Source: Flavobacterium sp. (GTDB lineage Bacteria; Bacteroidota; Bacteroidia; Flavobacteriales; Flavobacteriaceae). Taken from it: DNA of 64,000 bases. The stretch is from the NCBI RefSeq assembly GCF_027484205.1, contig NZ_JAIXUB010000015.1, positions 496,001 through 560,000 of the forward strand. Direction: 5' to 3'. A model generated the notes under the pieces. It was not told the DNA's origin. It did not search any database and worked only from the letters and a program-made list of their open reading frames with translations. The translations under genes and the position numbers were made by a program. Positions 25,695 through 34,200 of the stretch are shown here, piece after piece (within the stretch, counting starts at the first letter, position 1; each line of letters begins with the position of its first letter).

Positions 25695-26873
25695 TTATTT
25701 GAAGGCAGGAATTCCAGTAATATCAGCACCAGTAATTAACAAGTGAATATCATGCGTTCCTTCATACGTAATTACAGATTCTAAATTCATACTGTGACGC
25801 ATGATAGAATATTCTCCTGTAATTCCCATTCCACCAAGAATTTGACGCGCTTCACGAGCAATATTTATAGCCATATCAACATTATTTCTTTTTGCCATCG
25901 AAATTTGAGCAGTTGTAGCTTTACCTTCATTTCTTAAAACACCTAATCTCCAAGTAAGTAATTGTGCTTTAGTGATTTCGGTAATCATTTCGGCTAACTT
26001 CTTTTGTTGTAATTGTGTTCCAGCGATTGGCTTGTCAAACTGTATTCTTTCTTTTGCATAACGCAAAGCAGTGTCATAACAATCCATTGCAGCACCAATT
26101 GCACCCCAAGCAATTCCGTATCTCGCAGAATCTAAACACATCATTGGAGCACCAAGACCTGATTTTCCAGGTAATAAATTTTCTTTTGGAACTTTAACGT
26201 TATCAAAAATCAACTCGCCAGTTGCACTTGCTCGAAGTGACCATTTGTTGTGTGTTTCAGGAGTTGAAAAACCTTCCATGCCTCGTTCTACAATTAATCC
26301 GTGAATTCTTCCTTCTTCATTTTTTGCCCAAACTACTGCAACATCAGCAAAAGGAGCATTAGATATCCACATTTTAGCACCATTCAATAAATAATGGTCG
26401 CCCATATCTTTAAAGTTGGTAGTCATACCGCTTGGATTCGATCCATGATCTGGTTCAGTTAATCCAAAACAACCCATGAATTCTCCAGTTGCTAATTTTG
26501 GCAAATATTTCATTCTTTGTTCTTCTGTTCCGAATTTCCAAATTGGATACATCACTAATGAAGATTGAACCGATGATGTTGAACGAACACCAGAATCACC
26601 TCTTTCAATTTCCTGCATGATTAACCCATAAGAAATTTGGTCTAATCCAGCACCACCATATTCTTCTGGAATATAAGGTCCAAAACCACCAATTTCTCCC
26701 AAACCTTTAATGATTTGTTTAGGGAATTCAGCACGTTGTGCATAATCTTCAATTATTGGAGAGACTTCTCTTTTTACCCACGCACGAGCAGAATCTCTAA
26801 CTAATTTATGTTCTTCTGTTAGCAAATCGTCTAACAAATAATAATCTGGAGCTTGAAATAAATCTGGTTTCAT
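25695..26873 (-). CDS. gcdH: Glutaryl-CoA dehydrogenase
   Basis: A 392-residue acyl-CoA dehydrogenase. RSTSSVQSSLVMYPIWKFGT and GCFGLTEPDHGSNPSGM match glutaryl-CoA dehydrogenases, whose Arg and Ser in the first block hold the substrate's free carboxylate. The catalytic Glu is in ITYEGTHDIH near the C-terminus, and RQILGGMGITGEYS is the FAD-contact segment. The enzyme oxidises and decarboxylates glutaryl-CoA to crotonyl-CoA in lysine and tryptophan breakdown. It is transcribed alone, with a -7 element upstream and a terminator downstream. Confidence 0.92.
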   Translation of the reverse strand: MKPDLFQAPDYYLLDDLLTEEHKLVRDSARAWVKREVSPIIEDYAQRAEFPKQIIKGLGEIGGFGPYIPEEYGGAGLDQISYGLIMQEIERGDSGVRSTSSVQSSLVMYPIWKFGTEEQRMKYLPKLATGEFMGCFGLTEPDHGSNPSGMTTNFKDMGDHYLLNGAKMWISNAPFADVAVVWAKNEEGRIHGLIVERGMEGFSTPETHNKWSLRASATGELIFDNVKVPKENLLPGKSGLGAPMMCLDSARYGIAWGAIGAAMDCYDTALRYAKERIQFDKPIAGTQLQQKKLAEMITEITKAQLLTWRLGVLRNEGKATTAQISMAKRNNVDMAINIAREARQILGGMGITGEYSIMRHSMNLESVITYEGTHDIHLLITGADITGIPAFK

Positions 26874-26918
26874 ATTAATTGTATAATGTAAACGGAATAA
26901 ATTTTACGAAAACGTTTG

Positions 26919-26926
26919 CAAAGGTA
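26919..26926 (-). promoter_or_regulatory. Bacteroidetes -7 element for gcdH
   Basis: On the minus strand these bases read TACCTTTG, an exact TAnnTTTG, 46 bases before the ATG at 26873. Confidence 0.6.
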
Positions 26927-26986
26927 AGAAAACAAATTTGAGATTTACTTTAACGATTGTTATTTTTTAAGTAAAGTATAATGCTT

Positions 26987-27709
26987 TTAAATCTTTTTAA
27001 ATTCATCGTTTTTAGAAATTAAAGCATTCATCATTTCAAATTTATTTTTTTTACTTATTGTTTCTAAAAACTTTTCGTCGGCCAAACAATATTCTAGAAA
27101 TAATTGAACTTGGTCAGCTTTTAACTGTAATGTTTTAATAAAAAATTCTTCATTGAAAACTGTTTCAATAAATTCCTGATAATCAATTTCTTCCTGTTTT
27201 GTTGTGGGTGTTTTCTTTTTTCCTTTTATTAATTTCCAAATTGATTTTCCAATTTGAACAAAATCCATTCCATTAACAATTTCGCCAGTATAAACACCAA
27301 CTACTTTTGGAGCAGTTGCATCCTTTTCAATTTTTGCCATTTTGATATCATTGTAACCAGCAATACCTTTAAAATTGGTTTTTTTCTCAATAGAAACCTC
27401 TTCAATTTCAATTGGTTTTTTGGTTAAACTGATAATAAGATTTTTATTGACGTTATCGTGGGTGATTTTTACTTTTAAATCGTGATAATCTTCTGATATA
27501 AAATAAAGAACTTCATTAACGGTTGCCTCAATTGTAAAATTTCCATTTTTGTCAGATGTAGTACTTTTTTTAGTGTTTAAATTAACAATATCAACAGCTT
27601 GTACAGCTAATTCATTTGATATAATTTTTCCGTAAACTTGCCTTCCTGTTTGAGAATAAGTTTCAAAAATCGATATAATAATAATTAGAAGAGATAGTTT
27701 TACTTTCAA
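26987..27709 (-). CDS. Exported carboxypeptidase-regulatory-like domain protein
   Basis: A 240-residue protein with a signal peptide (VKLSLLIIIISIFETYS). Residues about 22-95 form the beta-sandwich found at the start of TonB-dependent receptors (GRQVYGKIISNELAVQAVDI, TSDKNGNFTIEA). The remaining helical part (about 100-240) has many Lys and Glu and no receptor barrel, so this is a free-standing periplasmic or surface protein. Function unknown. Single gene on the minus strand with non-coding flanks of about 80-110 bases. Confidence 0.75.
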   Translation of the reverse strand: MKVKLSLLIIIISIFETYSQTGRQVYGKIISNELAVQAVDIVNLNTKKSTTSDKNGNFTIEATVNEVLYFISEDYHDLKVKITHDNVNKNLIISLTKKPIEIEEVSIEKKTNFKGIAGYNDIKMAKIEKDATAPKVVGVYTGEIVNGMDFVQIGKSIWKLIKGKKKTPTTKQEEIDYQEFIETVFNEEFFIKTLQLKADQVQLFLEYCLADEKFLETISKKNKFEMMNALISKNDEFKKI

Positions 27710-27794
27710 AGCACTTGGTTTTAATTTGAAAATTTAAAAGTATCAGATTTTATTAATTGAGTATAATAAAGAATTGTTAATTGTGATTTTTATT

Positions 27795-28508
27795 TTACAT
27801 TTTTAGGTAAAAATCTTTGGTAAGATTAATGTATTCGTCAGTATACTCATGACGACTGATTTCTATAACCAGTTCATCGGCTGTTAAAACAGATAATTCA
27901 TAACGTTTAAATGCCAATAAACTCCTAACAATAGGTGTTGTGTGTGAGCCTTTTACACGAGTAACTTTCACTGGGAAAAGTTCAACTTCAGCACATAAAT
28001 CAATAAACCGTTCTTCTTCTTTATAAGGAATAATTACAGCAAAAATTCCGTTCTCTGATAAGAGTAAATCGGCAGCTTCAATTAATTCTTCAAAAGGCAA
28101 GGCATCTTGAAAACGAGCTAAATCTCTTTGAGAATCACTTGTTTTATAGTCTTCTGAATAAAAAGGAGGATTCGAAATTATAATATCATACTCATCTTCG
28201 GGTTCATCTACAAATTCATCCAAACCAGCATGAAAACAAAATAATCTATCTGACCAAGGTGAATTTTCAAAGTTTTCTACACATTGTTCGTAAGCTTCTT
28301 CGTCAATTTCTATGGCATCAATTTGTTCTGCATTGCTACGTTGTGCCAACATTAAAGACAAAATTCCAGTTCCTGCTCCAATGTCCAAAACCGAAAATGG
28401 ATTATTATCAACCGGACACCAAGCGCCAAGCAAAACAGCGTCTGTACCAATTTTCATGGCACATTTGTCCTGTTGAATTGTAAATTGCTTGAAACTGAAT
28501 GTTGACAT
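27795..28508 (-). CDS. trmN6: tRNA1(Val) (adenine(37)-N6)-methyltransferase
   Basis: The frame is open to 28556, but the conserved start is the ATG at 28508 (MSTFSFKQFTIQQDKCAMKI), giving 237 residues. CAMKIGTDAVLLGAW and VLDIGAGTGILSLMLAQR form the SAM site, and IIISNPPFYSE is the NPPF/Y motif of N6-adenine methyltransferases. The family methylates A37 of tRNA-Val. It is the third gene of an apparent rpsP-rimM-trmN6 operon, 56 bases after rimM. Confidence 0.88.
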   Translation of the reverse strand: MSTFSFKQFTIQQDKCAMKIGTDAVLLGAWCPVDNNPFSVLDIGAGTGILSLMLAQRSNAEQIDAIEIDEEAYEQCVENFENSPWSDRLFCFHAGLDEFVDEPEDEYDIIISNPPFYSEDYKTSDSQRDLARFQDALPFEELIEAADLLLSENGIFAVIIPYKEEERFIDLCAEVELFPVKVTRVKGSHTTPIVRSLLAFKRYELSVLTADELVIEISRHEYTDEYINLTKDFYLKM

Positions 28509-28564
28509 TTTTTGTAAAGGATAAAATCTAAGGAGTCTAAAAATCCAACAAGTCAAAAATCTAA

Positions 28565-29089
28565 TTAAAGATACATTTCTACCAAACCTTCTGGCAAATC
28601 CATGATTACTTTCTTATTTTCTCTATCAATTTTCACAAGAAATTGGTCAATCATCGGAATAAGAATTTCAACATTGCCATTTATTACTTCAAAAAGTGGC
28701 TGTGCTGAAGTGTCGTTTATAGAAACAATTTTTCCAAAAACTCCTAAACGTTGATCTTCAATTTCAAAACCAATAACTTCATGAAAGTAGAATTTATTGC
28801 CTTCAAGTTTTGGCAACATATTTAAAGGTAGATAAACTTCACAATTGATGATTTCATCAGCTTGTTCCTCGTTGTCAACGTCTTCAAATTTAACTCTAAG
28901 AAAATCTCCTTTATGAAGATTAGAGTTTTCAATAAAAAATGGAATCAAATTTTTGTTGAATTCAACAAAAATCGATTCCATCTCTTGGTATAATTCTGGT
29001 TCATCAGTATCTAAATAGATAAGGACTTCACCCTTGAAACTAAATTTTTTAGCGATTTTGCCTAAGTAGAAACAATCTTCTTTACGCAT
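28565..29089 (-). CDS. rimM: Ribosome maturation factor RimM
   Basis: A 174-residue protein with the two RimM domains: an N-terminal barrel (YLGKIAKKFSFKGEVLIYLD, about 7-26) and a C-terminal PRC barrel (EVIGFEIEDQRLGVFGKIVS and LIPMIDQFLVKIDRENKKVI). RimM helps assemble the 30S head around protein S19. It lies 12 bases after rpsP, the standard bacterial pairing, although trmD is not next to it here. Confidence 0.94.
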   Translation of the reverse strand: MRKEDCFYLGKIAKKFSFKGEVLIYLDTDEPELYQEMESIFVEFNKNLIPFFIENSNLHKGDFLRVKFEDVDNEEQADEIINCEVYLPLNMLPKLEGNKFYFHEVIGFEIEDQRLGVFGKIVSINDTSAQPLFEVINGNVEILIPMIDQFLVKIDRENKKVIMDLPEGLVEMYL

Positions 29090-29101
29090 TATCGCACAAT
29101 A

Positions 29102-29698
29102 TTAAGCTTCTGTTTCTTCGCTAGCTTCTTCAGCAGCTGGTGCTTCTTCAGTAGCAGGAGTTTCCTCTACAGCAACTTCAGCAACAACCTCTTCGGCAAC
29201 TTCAGCAACTTCTTCTTCAACAACTTCTGGTGCTTCAGCAGCTTTCAAAGCTTCAGCAGCAGCGTTTGCACGTTTTTCGTTAGCAGCAACTTCAGCTTTT
29301 AATGCTTTAGCTTTAGCTTCAGCTTGTTTTTTAGACAATCCGTCTTTTTTAGCGTCAACTTTTCCAGCTTTTTCTTCAATCCAAGCAGTTAATTTTGCAT
29401 CAGCTTGCTCTTGAGTTAAAGCACCTTTACGAACTCCTCCATCAAGGTGGTGTTTCAATAAAGCGCCTTTGTAAGAAAGAATTGCTCTAGCAGTATCTGT
29501 TGGTTGAGCACCATTGTGTAACCATTGAACAGCTTTGTCAAGGTTTAAATCAATAGTTGCAGGATTTGTGTTTGGATTGTAAGTTCCTAATTTTTCAAGG
29601 AATCTACCATCTCTTTTAGCGCGAGCATCAGCCGCTACGATCCAGTAAAATGGTTTTTGTTTTTTACCGTGTCTTTGTAATCTAATTTTTACTGACAT
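29102..29698 (-). CDS. rpsP: 30S ribosomal protein S16 with long acidic C-terminal tail
   Basis: The start is the ATG at 29698 (MSVKIRLQRHGKKQKPFYWI); an upstream in-frame ATG at 29770 is excluded because the promoter lies between them. S16 itself occupies about residues 1-80 (DARAKRDGRFLEKLGTYNPN). The chain then runs to 198 residues. The extra part is first Lys/Ala-rich (GLSKKQAEAKAKALKAEVAA) and then a low-complexity Glu/Ala/Val tail (EEVAEVAEEVVAEVAVEETP). Extended S16 is usual in Flavobacteria, while most bacteria have 75-90 residues. First gene of the rpsP-rimM-trmN6 operon. Confidence 0.95.
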   Translation of the reverse strand: MSVKIRLQRHGKKQKPFYWIVAADARAKRDGRFLEKLGTYNPNTNPATIDLNLDKAVQWLHNGAQPTDTARAILSYKGALLKHHLDGGVRKGALTQEQADAKLTAWIEEKAGKVDAKKDGLSKKQAEAKAKALKAEVAANEKRANAAAEALKAAEAPEVVEEEVAEVAEEVVAEVAVEETPATEEAPAAEEASEETEA

Positions 29699-29748
29699 AA
29701 TCTTTTTGATTAAATTTTGAGGTACTCGACCTCGATTAATTAAGGGTG

Positions 29749-29756
29749 CAAAGATA
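29749..29756 (-). promoter_or_regulatory. Bacteroidetes -7 element for the rpsP operon
   Basis: The minus strand reads TATCTTTG (exact TAnnTTTG), 50 bases before the rpsP ATG. A TTTG lies about 15 bases further upstream, a little closer than the usual -33 spacing. Confidence 0.65.
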
Positions 29757-29847
29757 TAAAACTTTTTCATTCAAACTAATACATTGAAAAAAAATACTTT
29801 TTAATTGATTTTTAGTTAAAAAAAGTATGTCAATTCACTAAAAAAAC

Positions 29848-29855
29848 TATTTTTG
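29848..29855 (+). promoter_or_regulatory. Bacteroidetes -7 element for the lipoprotein at 29876
   Basis: TATTTTTG (exact TAnnTTTG) ends 20 bases before the ATG at 29876. It overlaps the upstream GTG at 29855, which therefore is not the start. Confidence 0.6.
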
Positions 29856-29875
29856 TGGTTGTAATTAATATTAAA

Positions 29876-30559
29876 ATGAAAAAATTATTTTCTCTTATCG
29901 TAATTTTAGTGGCATTTAGTTCATGTCAAGAAGATGTAAAATTTAACAATCCAGGATTTCAAGCATTTAAAGATGATGTTTTGTTTAAAGGAATTGATGT
30001 AAAAGCCTATAAATCTACTAGTGGGGCATTAAGAATAGTTGCTTTAGCTCAAGAAGAAGAAATTGAGCTTAGAACAGTTAGTACTAATATAGGAACATAT
30101 TATTTAGGTTCTGTTAATAATAACACAGCTGATTATAATAATAGTTTTGATAATTTGAATCTTTTTTATTCATCAAGCGATAGTTTTGGTCCAATTTTAA
30201 ACATTGCTAATCTTGTTATTGCAGGAGGAACGGGTTATACAGCAGGAACATCTGTTGAAACCTCTTCTACAGGTGGAAATGGGATGAGAGTAAATACAAC
30301 AGTTAATGAAGCAGGAGCTGTAAACTCAGTCGAAATTGCAGCATCAGGTTCAGGTTACGGAATAGGTGATATTATAACAATTTCTGGTGGTGATAATAAA
30401 GCAAAATTTAAAATTTTAAGTGAAATTGTAATCACTGATAATTCAAACAATACAGTTACAGGAACTTTTAAATTTAATGCAAGAAGATTAGGTACTGATG
30501 AGTTAGTGAATTTTCAATATGGAGCATTTTATAATATTCCAGTTATTCCTGAATTATAG
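29876..30559 (+). CDS. Predicted lipoprotein (DUF6252-like), function unknown
   Basis: A 227-residue protein from ATG at 29876. KKLFSLIVILVAFSSCQED is a signal peptide with lipobox SSC. The mature N-terminus (NNPGFQAFKDDVLFKGIDVK) opens like the DUF6252 lipoproteins of Flavobacteria, which begin with a short strand containing F.A..D...F. The middle is Gly/Ser/Thr-rich (AGGTGYTAGTSVETSSTGGN) and the end has a VTGTFKFNARR strand. Probably attached to the outer membrane. Terminator follows. Family assignment is tentative. Confidence 0.72.
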   Translation: MKKLFSLIVILVAFSSCQEDVKFNNPGFQAFKDDVLFKGIDVKAYKSTSGALRIVALAQEEEIELRTVSTNIGTYYLGSVNNNTADYNNSFDNLNLFYSSSDSFGPILNIANLVIAGGTGYTAGTSVETSSTGGNGMRVNTTVNEAGAVNSVEIAASGSGYGIGDIITISGGDNKAKFKILSEIVITDNSNNTVTGTFKFNARRLGTDELVNFQYGAFYNIPVIPEL

Positions 30560-30583
30560 TAATTTAATATAAAATTTATAATT

Positions 30584-30617
30584 AAAACCACTTGTTATTT
30601 AATGAGTGGTTTTTTTG
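30584..30617 (+). terminator. Terminator after the lipoprotein gene
   Basis: AAACCACT pairs with AGTGGTTT around a TTGTTATTTAATG loop, followed by T7. Confidence 0.8.
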
Positions 30618-30666
30618 TTTTAAATAATAAAAACCTATTTAATAGTAGATTACATTTTATTTAACT

Positions 30667-30674
30667 TACCTTTG
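30667..30674 (+). promoter_or_regulatory. Bacteroidetes -7 element for the RRM gene
   Basis: TACCTTTG (exact TAnnTTTG) lies 22 bases before the ATG at 30697. Confidence 0.6.
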
Positions 30675-30696
30675 ACAGGAATTTTAAAATAAAATT

Positions 30697-31050
30697 ATGA
30701 ATATTTTTGTTGGAAGTCTTCCTTGGAGTATAGAGGAAGCAGATTTAAGAGAGTCTTTTGAAGTGTACGGATCAGTTAGTTCTGTTAAAATTATTACTGA
30801 TAAATTTACTGGAAGAAGTAAAGGTTTCGGTTTTGTTGAAATGGAAAATGACGCAGAAGCTGAAAAAGCAATAACTGAATTGAATGGTGCTACTGTTGAA
30901 GGTCGTACTATTGTTGTAAACAAATCTGAACCAAAACCAGAAGGTGAAAGAAGAAGTTTTAGCAACAACCGTGGAGGTGACTCTAGAGGAGGAAACCGTA
31001 GCGGTGGTTATGGTGATAATCGTGGTGGTGGAAACAGAGGAGGTTACTAA
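30697..31050 (+). CDS. Glycine-rich RRM RNA-binding protein
   Basis: A 117-residue protein. The RRM (about 1-78) shows RNP2 IFVGSLPW and RNP1 KGFGFVEM with the two aromatic residues that stack on RNA. The tail (about 85-117) is a low-complexity Arg/Gly/Asn region (NNRGGDSRGGNRSGGYGDNR). This is the pattern of the small RRM proteins of Bacteroidetes and cyanobacteria, which lack or supplement cold-shock proteins. Single-gene transcript with promoter and terminator visible. Confidence 0.93.
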   Translation: MNIFVGSLPWSIEEADLRESFEVYGSVSSVKIITDKFTGRSKGFGFVEMENDAEAEKAITELNGATVEGRTIVVNKSEPKPEGERRSFSNNRGGDSRGGNRSGGYGDNRGGGNRGGY

Positions 31051-31077
31051 ACCTTTCTTTTTCACAATTTAAATAAT

Positions 31078-31108
31078 AAACCATTCGAGAATTCGGATGG
31101 TTTTTTTG
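31078..31108 (+). terminator. Terminator after the RRM gene
   Basis: An 11-base stem, AAACCATTCGA with TCGGATGGTTT (one T-G pair), has a GAAT loop and is followed by a T run. Confidence 0.88.
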
Positions 31109-31232
31109 TTTTTGTTAATAACTAAAATTGACAATTTGTTAGTTAAAATGTACTTTTGATAAATACAAGTTCAGAAAATGCTATTGGAATTTGTTATTAA
31201 TTTTTGCCATTGATTTTGATTTTTTTTAAAGT

Positions 31233-34200
31233 ATGTATTTAATATTCGACACCGAAACCACAGGATTACCAAAAAGTTGGGCTGCACCAATTTCTGATAC
31301 AGACAATTGGCCGAGATGTATTCAAATTGCATGGCAGTTACACGACGAAATGGGAAATCTTCTTGAACATCAAGATTATCTCATTAATCCTGAAGGTTTC
31401 AATATTCCTTACGATGCTGAAAGAATTCACGGAATTTCAACTGAATTAGCTCAACAACAAGGTATTCAGCTTAAAGAAATGTTGGAGAAATTCAACATAG
31501 CTTTATCTAAAGCCAAGTACATTGTTGGGCAAAATGTTGGGTTTGATATCAACATCATGGGTTGCGAATTCTACCGAATGGGAGTTAGTTCTACCATGTC
31601 GCAAATGCCTATTTTAGATACATGTACTGAAGTTACAGCATCACTTTTAAAACTTCCTGGTGGACGTGGCGGAAAATTCAAATTACCAACATTAACAGAA
31701 TTACATCAATATCTTTTCAACGAACCATTTGCAGAAGCACATAATGCAACTGCCGACGTTGAAGCTACAACACGTTGTTTCTTAGAATTAATTCGTACCG
31801 AAGTTTTCACCAAAGAAGAACTTGATGTTGAACCCGAATATTTTGAAGATTTTCAATTAAAAAATCCAAGATCAATTCAGCTTATTGGATTAAAACACAT
31901 CAATCTTAAAGAAGCTTCTGAGCAAATCAGAAAAAAACTTCAAAAAAGTGAAGAAGAAACGGTTCAAACTTCTATTTCTGATGCCGATAAAAAAGATTTT
32001 AAACAATCTCGATTTGCTCATTTACACAATCACACACAATTCTCAGTTTTACAATCTACCATCGGAATCCCATCACTAGTTGCAGCAGCTGCAAAAACAA
32101 AAATGCCTGCAGTTGCCATGACTGATACCGGAAATATGATGGGTGCCTTTCATTTTGTAAGTGCTGTAATGAATCATAATAAATCGGTTAAACCAAAAAT
32201 TGAAGCCGCAATTGAAAACGGAGAAGAACCTTCAGATGCTGAAATAATTCCTATTGTAGGTTGTGAGTTCAATATTTGTGATAATCATAAAGACAGAACC
32301 AAAAAAGATAACGGCTATCAAGTTGTATTTTTAGCTAAGAATAAAAAAGGCTATCACAATTTAGCAAAAATGTCTTCTATTGCTTACATCGATGGATTTT
32401 ATTATGTTCCTAGAATTGATAAATCTGTAGTTGAGCAATATAAGGAGGACATTATTGTTTTATCGGGAAATTTATATGGTGAAATTCCTAATAAAATTTT
32501 AAATGTTGGAGAAAATCAAGCTGAAGAAGCTCTAATTTGGTGGAAAGAACAATTTGGTGATGATTTTTATTTAGAAATCATGCGCCACAATCAAGAGGAC
32601 GAAAATCGCGTCAACAAAACCTTAATTGAGTTTTCACAAAAGCATAAAGTAAAATTAGTTGCTACCAATAATACTTACTACGTAAACAAAGAGGATGCAA
32701 ATGCCCACGATATTTTATTGTGTGTAAAAGATGGTGAAAAACAAGCCACACCAATAGGTAGAGGTAGAGGTTATCGTTATGGATTACCAAATCAGGAGTA
32801 TTATTTCAAATCGGAAGAAGAGATGAAAAAATTGTTCACTGATTTACCAGAAGCGATTATCAACGTTCAAGAAATTATTGATAAAGTTGAAACCTATTCG
32901 TTGTATCGCGATGTATTACTTCCAAAATTTACTATTCCTGAAGAATTCGTGAATCCAGAAGATGAAGTTGATGGTGGCGTAAGAGGTGAAAACGCTTATT
33001 TACGTCATTTAACCATGCAAGGTGCGCAAAAACGTTATGGCGAAATTACTCCAGAAATTCAAGAGCGATTGGATTTTGAGTTACTAACGATTTCTAATTC
33101 GGGTTATCCTGGTTATTTCTTAATTGTACAAGATTTCATTGCTGAAGCCAGAAAAATGGATGTTTCCGTTGGTCCAGGTCGTGGTTCTGCTGCGGGTTCT
33201 GCGGTTGCTTATTGTTTAGGAATTACCAATATTGACCCAATTAAATATGATTTACTTTTTGAGAGATTCTTAAATCCAGACAGGGTTTCAATGCCCGATA
33301 TTGATATTGATTTCGACGATGAAGGTCGAGGTCGCGTTATGGATTATGTAATTAATAAATATGGTTCGAATCAGGTTGCTCAGATTATTACTTATGGTAA
33401 AATGGCGACCAAATCAGCTATTCGTGATACAGCTCGTGTACTAGATTTGCCGCTTTTTGAAGCCGATAGAATTGCTAAATTAATTCCAGGAATGATGCCT
33501 TCTAAATGGAATTTAGCGCGTTTTATTTCAGAAAAAGAAGAAGACGTTAAAAAGGCATTACGTTCTGATGAATTTGATAGAGTAAAAGAATTAATTGCGA
33601 TTGCTAACGATGGAGAATTATCAGGTGAAACCATTCAACAAGCAAAAGTTTTAGAAGGTTCGCTTCGAAATACTGGAATTCACGCTTGTGGTGTAATTAT
33701 TACGCCAAGTGATATTACGAATTTCGTTCCGGTTACAACAGCCAAAGATTCTGAATTATATGTAACCCAATTTGACAACTCGGTTGCAGAAAGTGCCGGA
33801 TTGCTAAAGATGGACTTCTTGGGTTTGAAAACCCTTACCTTAATAAAAGATACCGTTAAATTAGTAAAGTACAGAACTGGAATCCAATTAGATCCAGATA
33901 CTTTTCCAATTGATGATGTTAAAACCTATGAGTTGTTCCAAAGAGGAGAAACGGTTGGGATTTTCCAATACGAATCACCAGGAATGCAAAAATACCTTCG
34001 CGATTTAAAACCCACTGTTTTTGGAGATTTAATTGCCATGAACGCACTTTATCGTCCTGGACCATTGGAATATATTCCTTCTTTCGTTCGTAGGAAAAAT
34101 GGTGAAGAGGAAATAAAATACGATTTAGATGCTTGCGAAGAGTATTTAGGTGAAACCTACGGAATTACGGTTTATCAAGAGCAGGTAATGCTTTTGTCAC

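Noticed and set aside
28509..28556. N-terminal extension of the TrmN6 protein
   Set aside because: The extra residues are not conserved in type; MSTFSFKQF is the normal start.
29699..29770. N-terminal extension of ribosomal protein S16
   Set aside because: The -7 promoter element at 29749-29756 lies inside it, and S16 starts at the conserved MSVKIRLQ.
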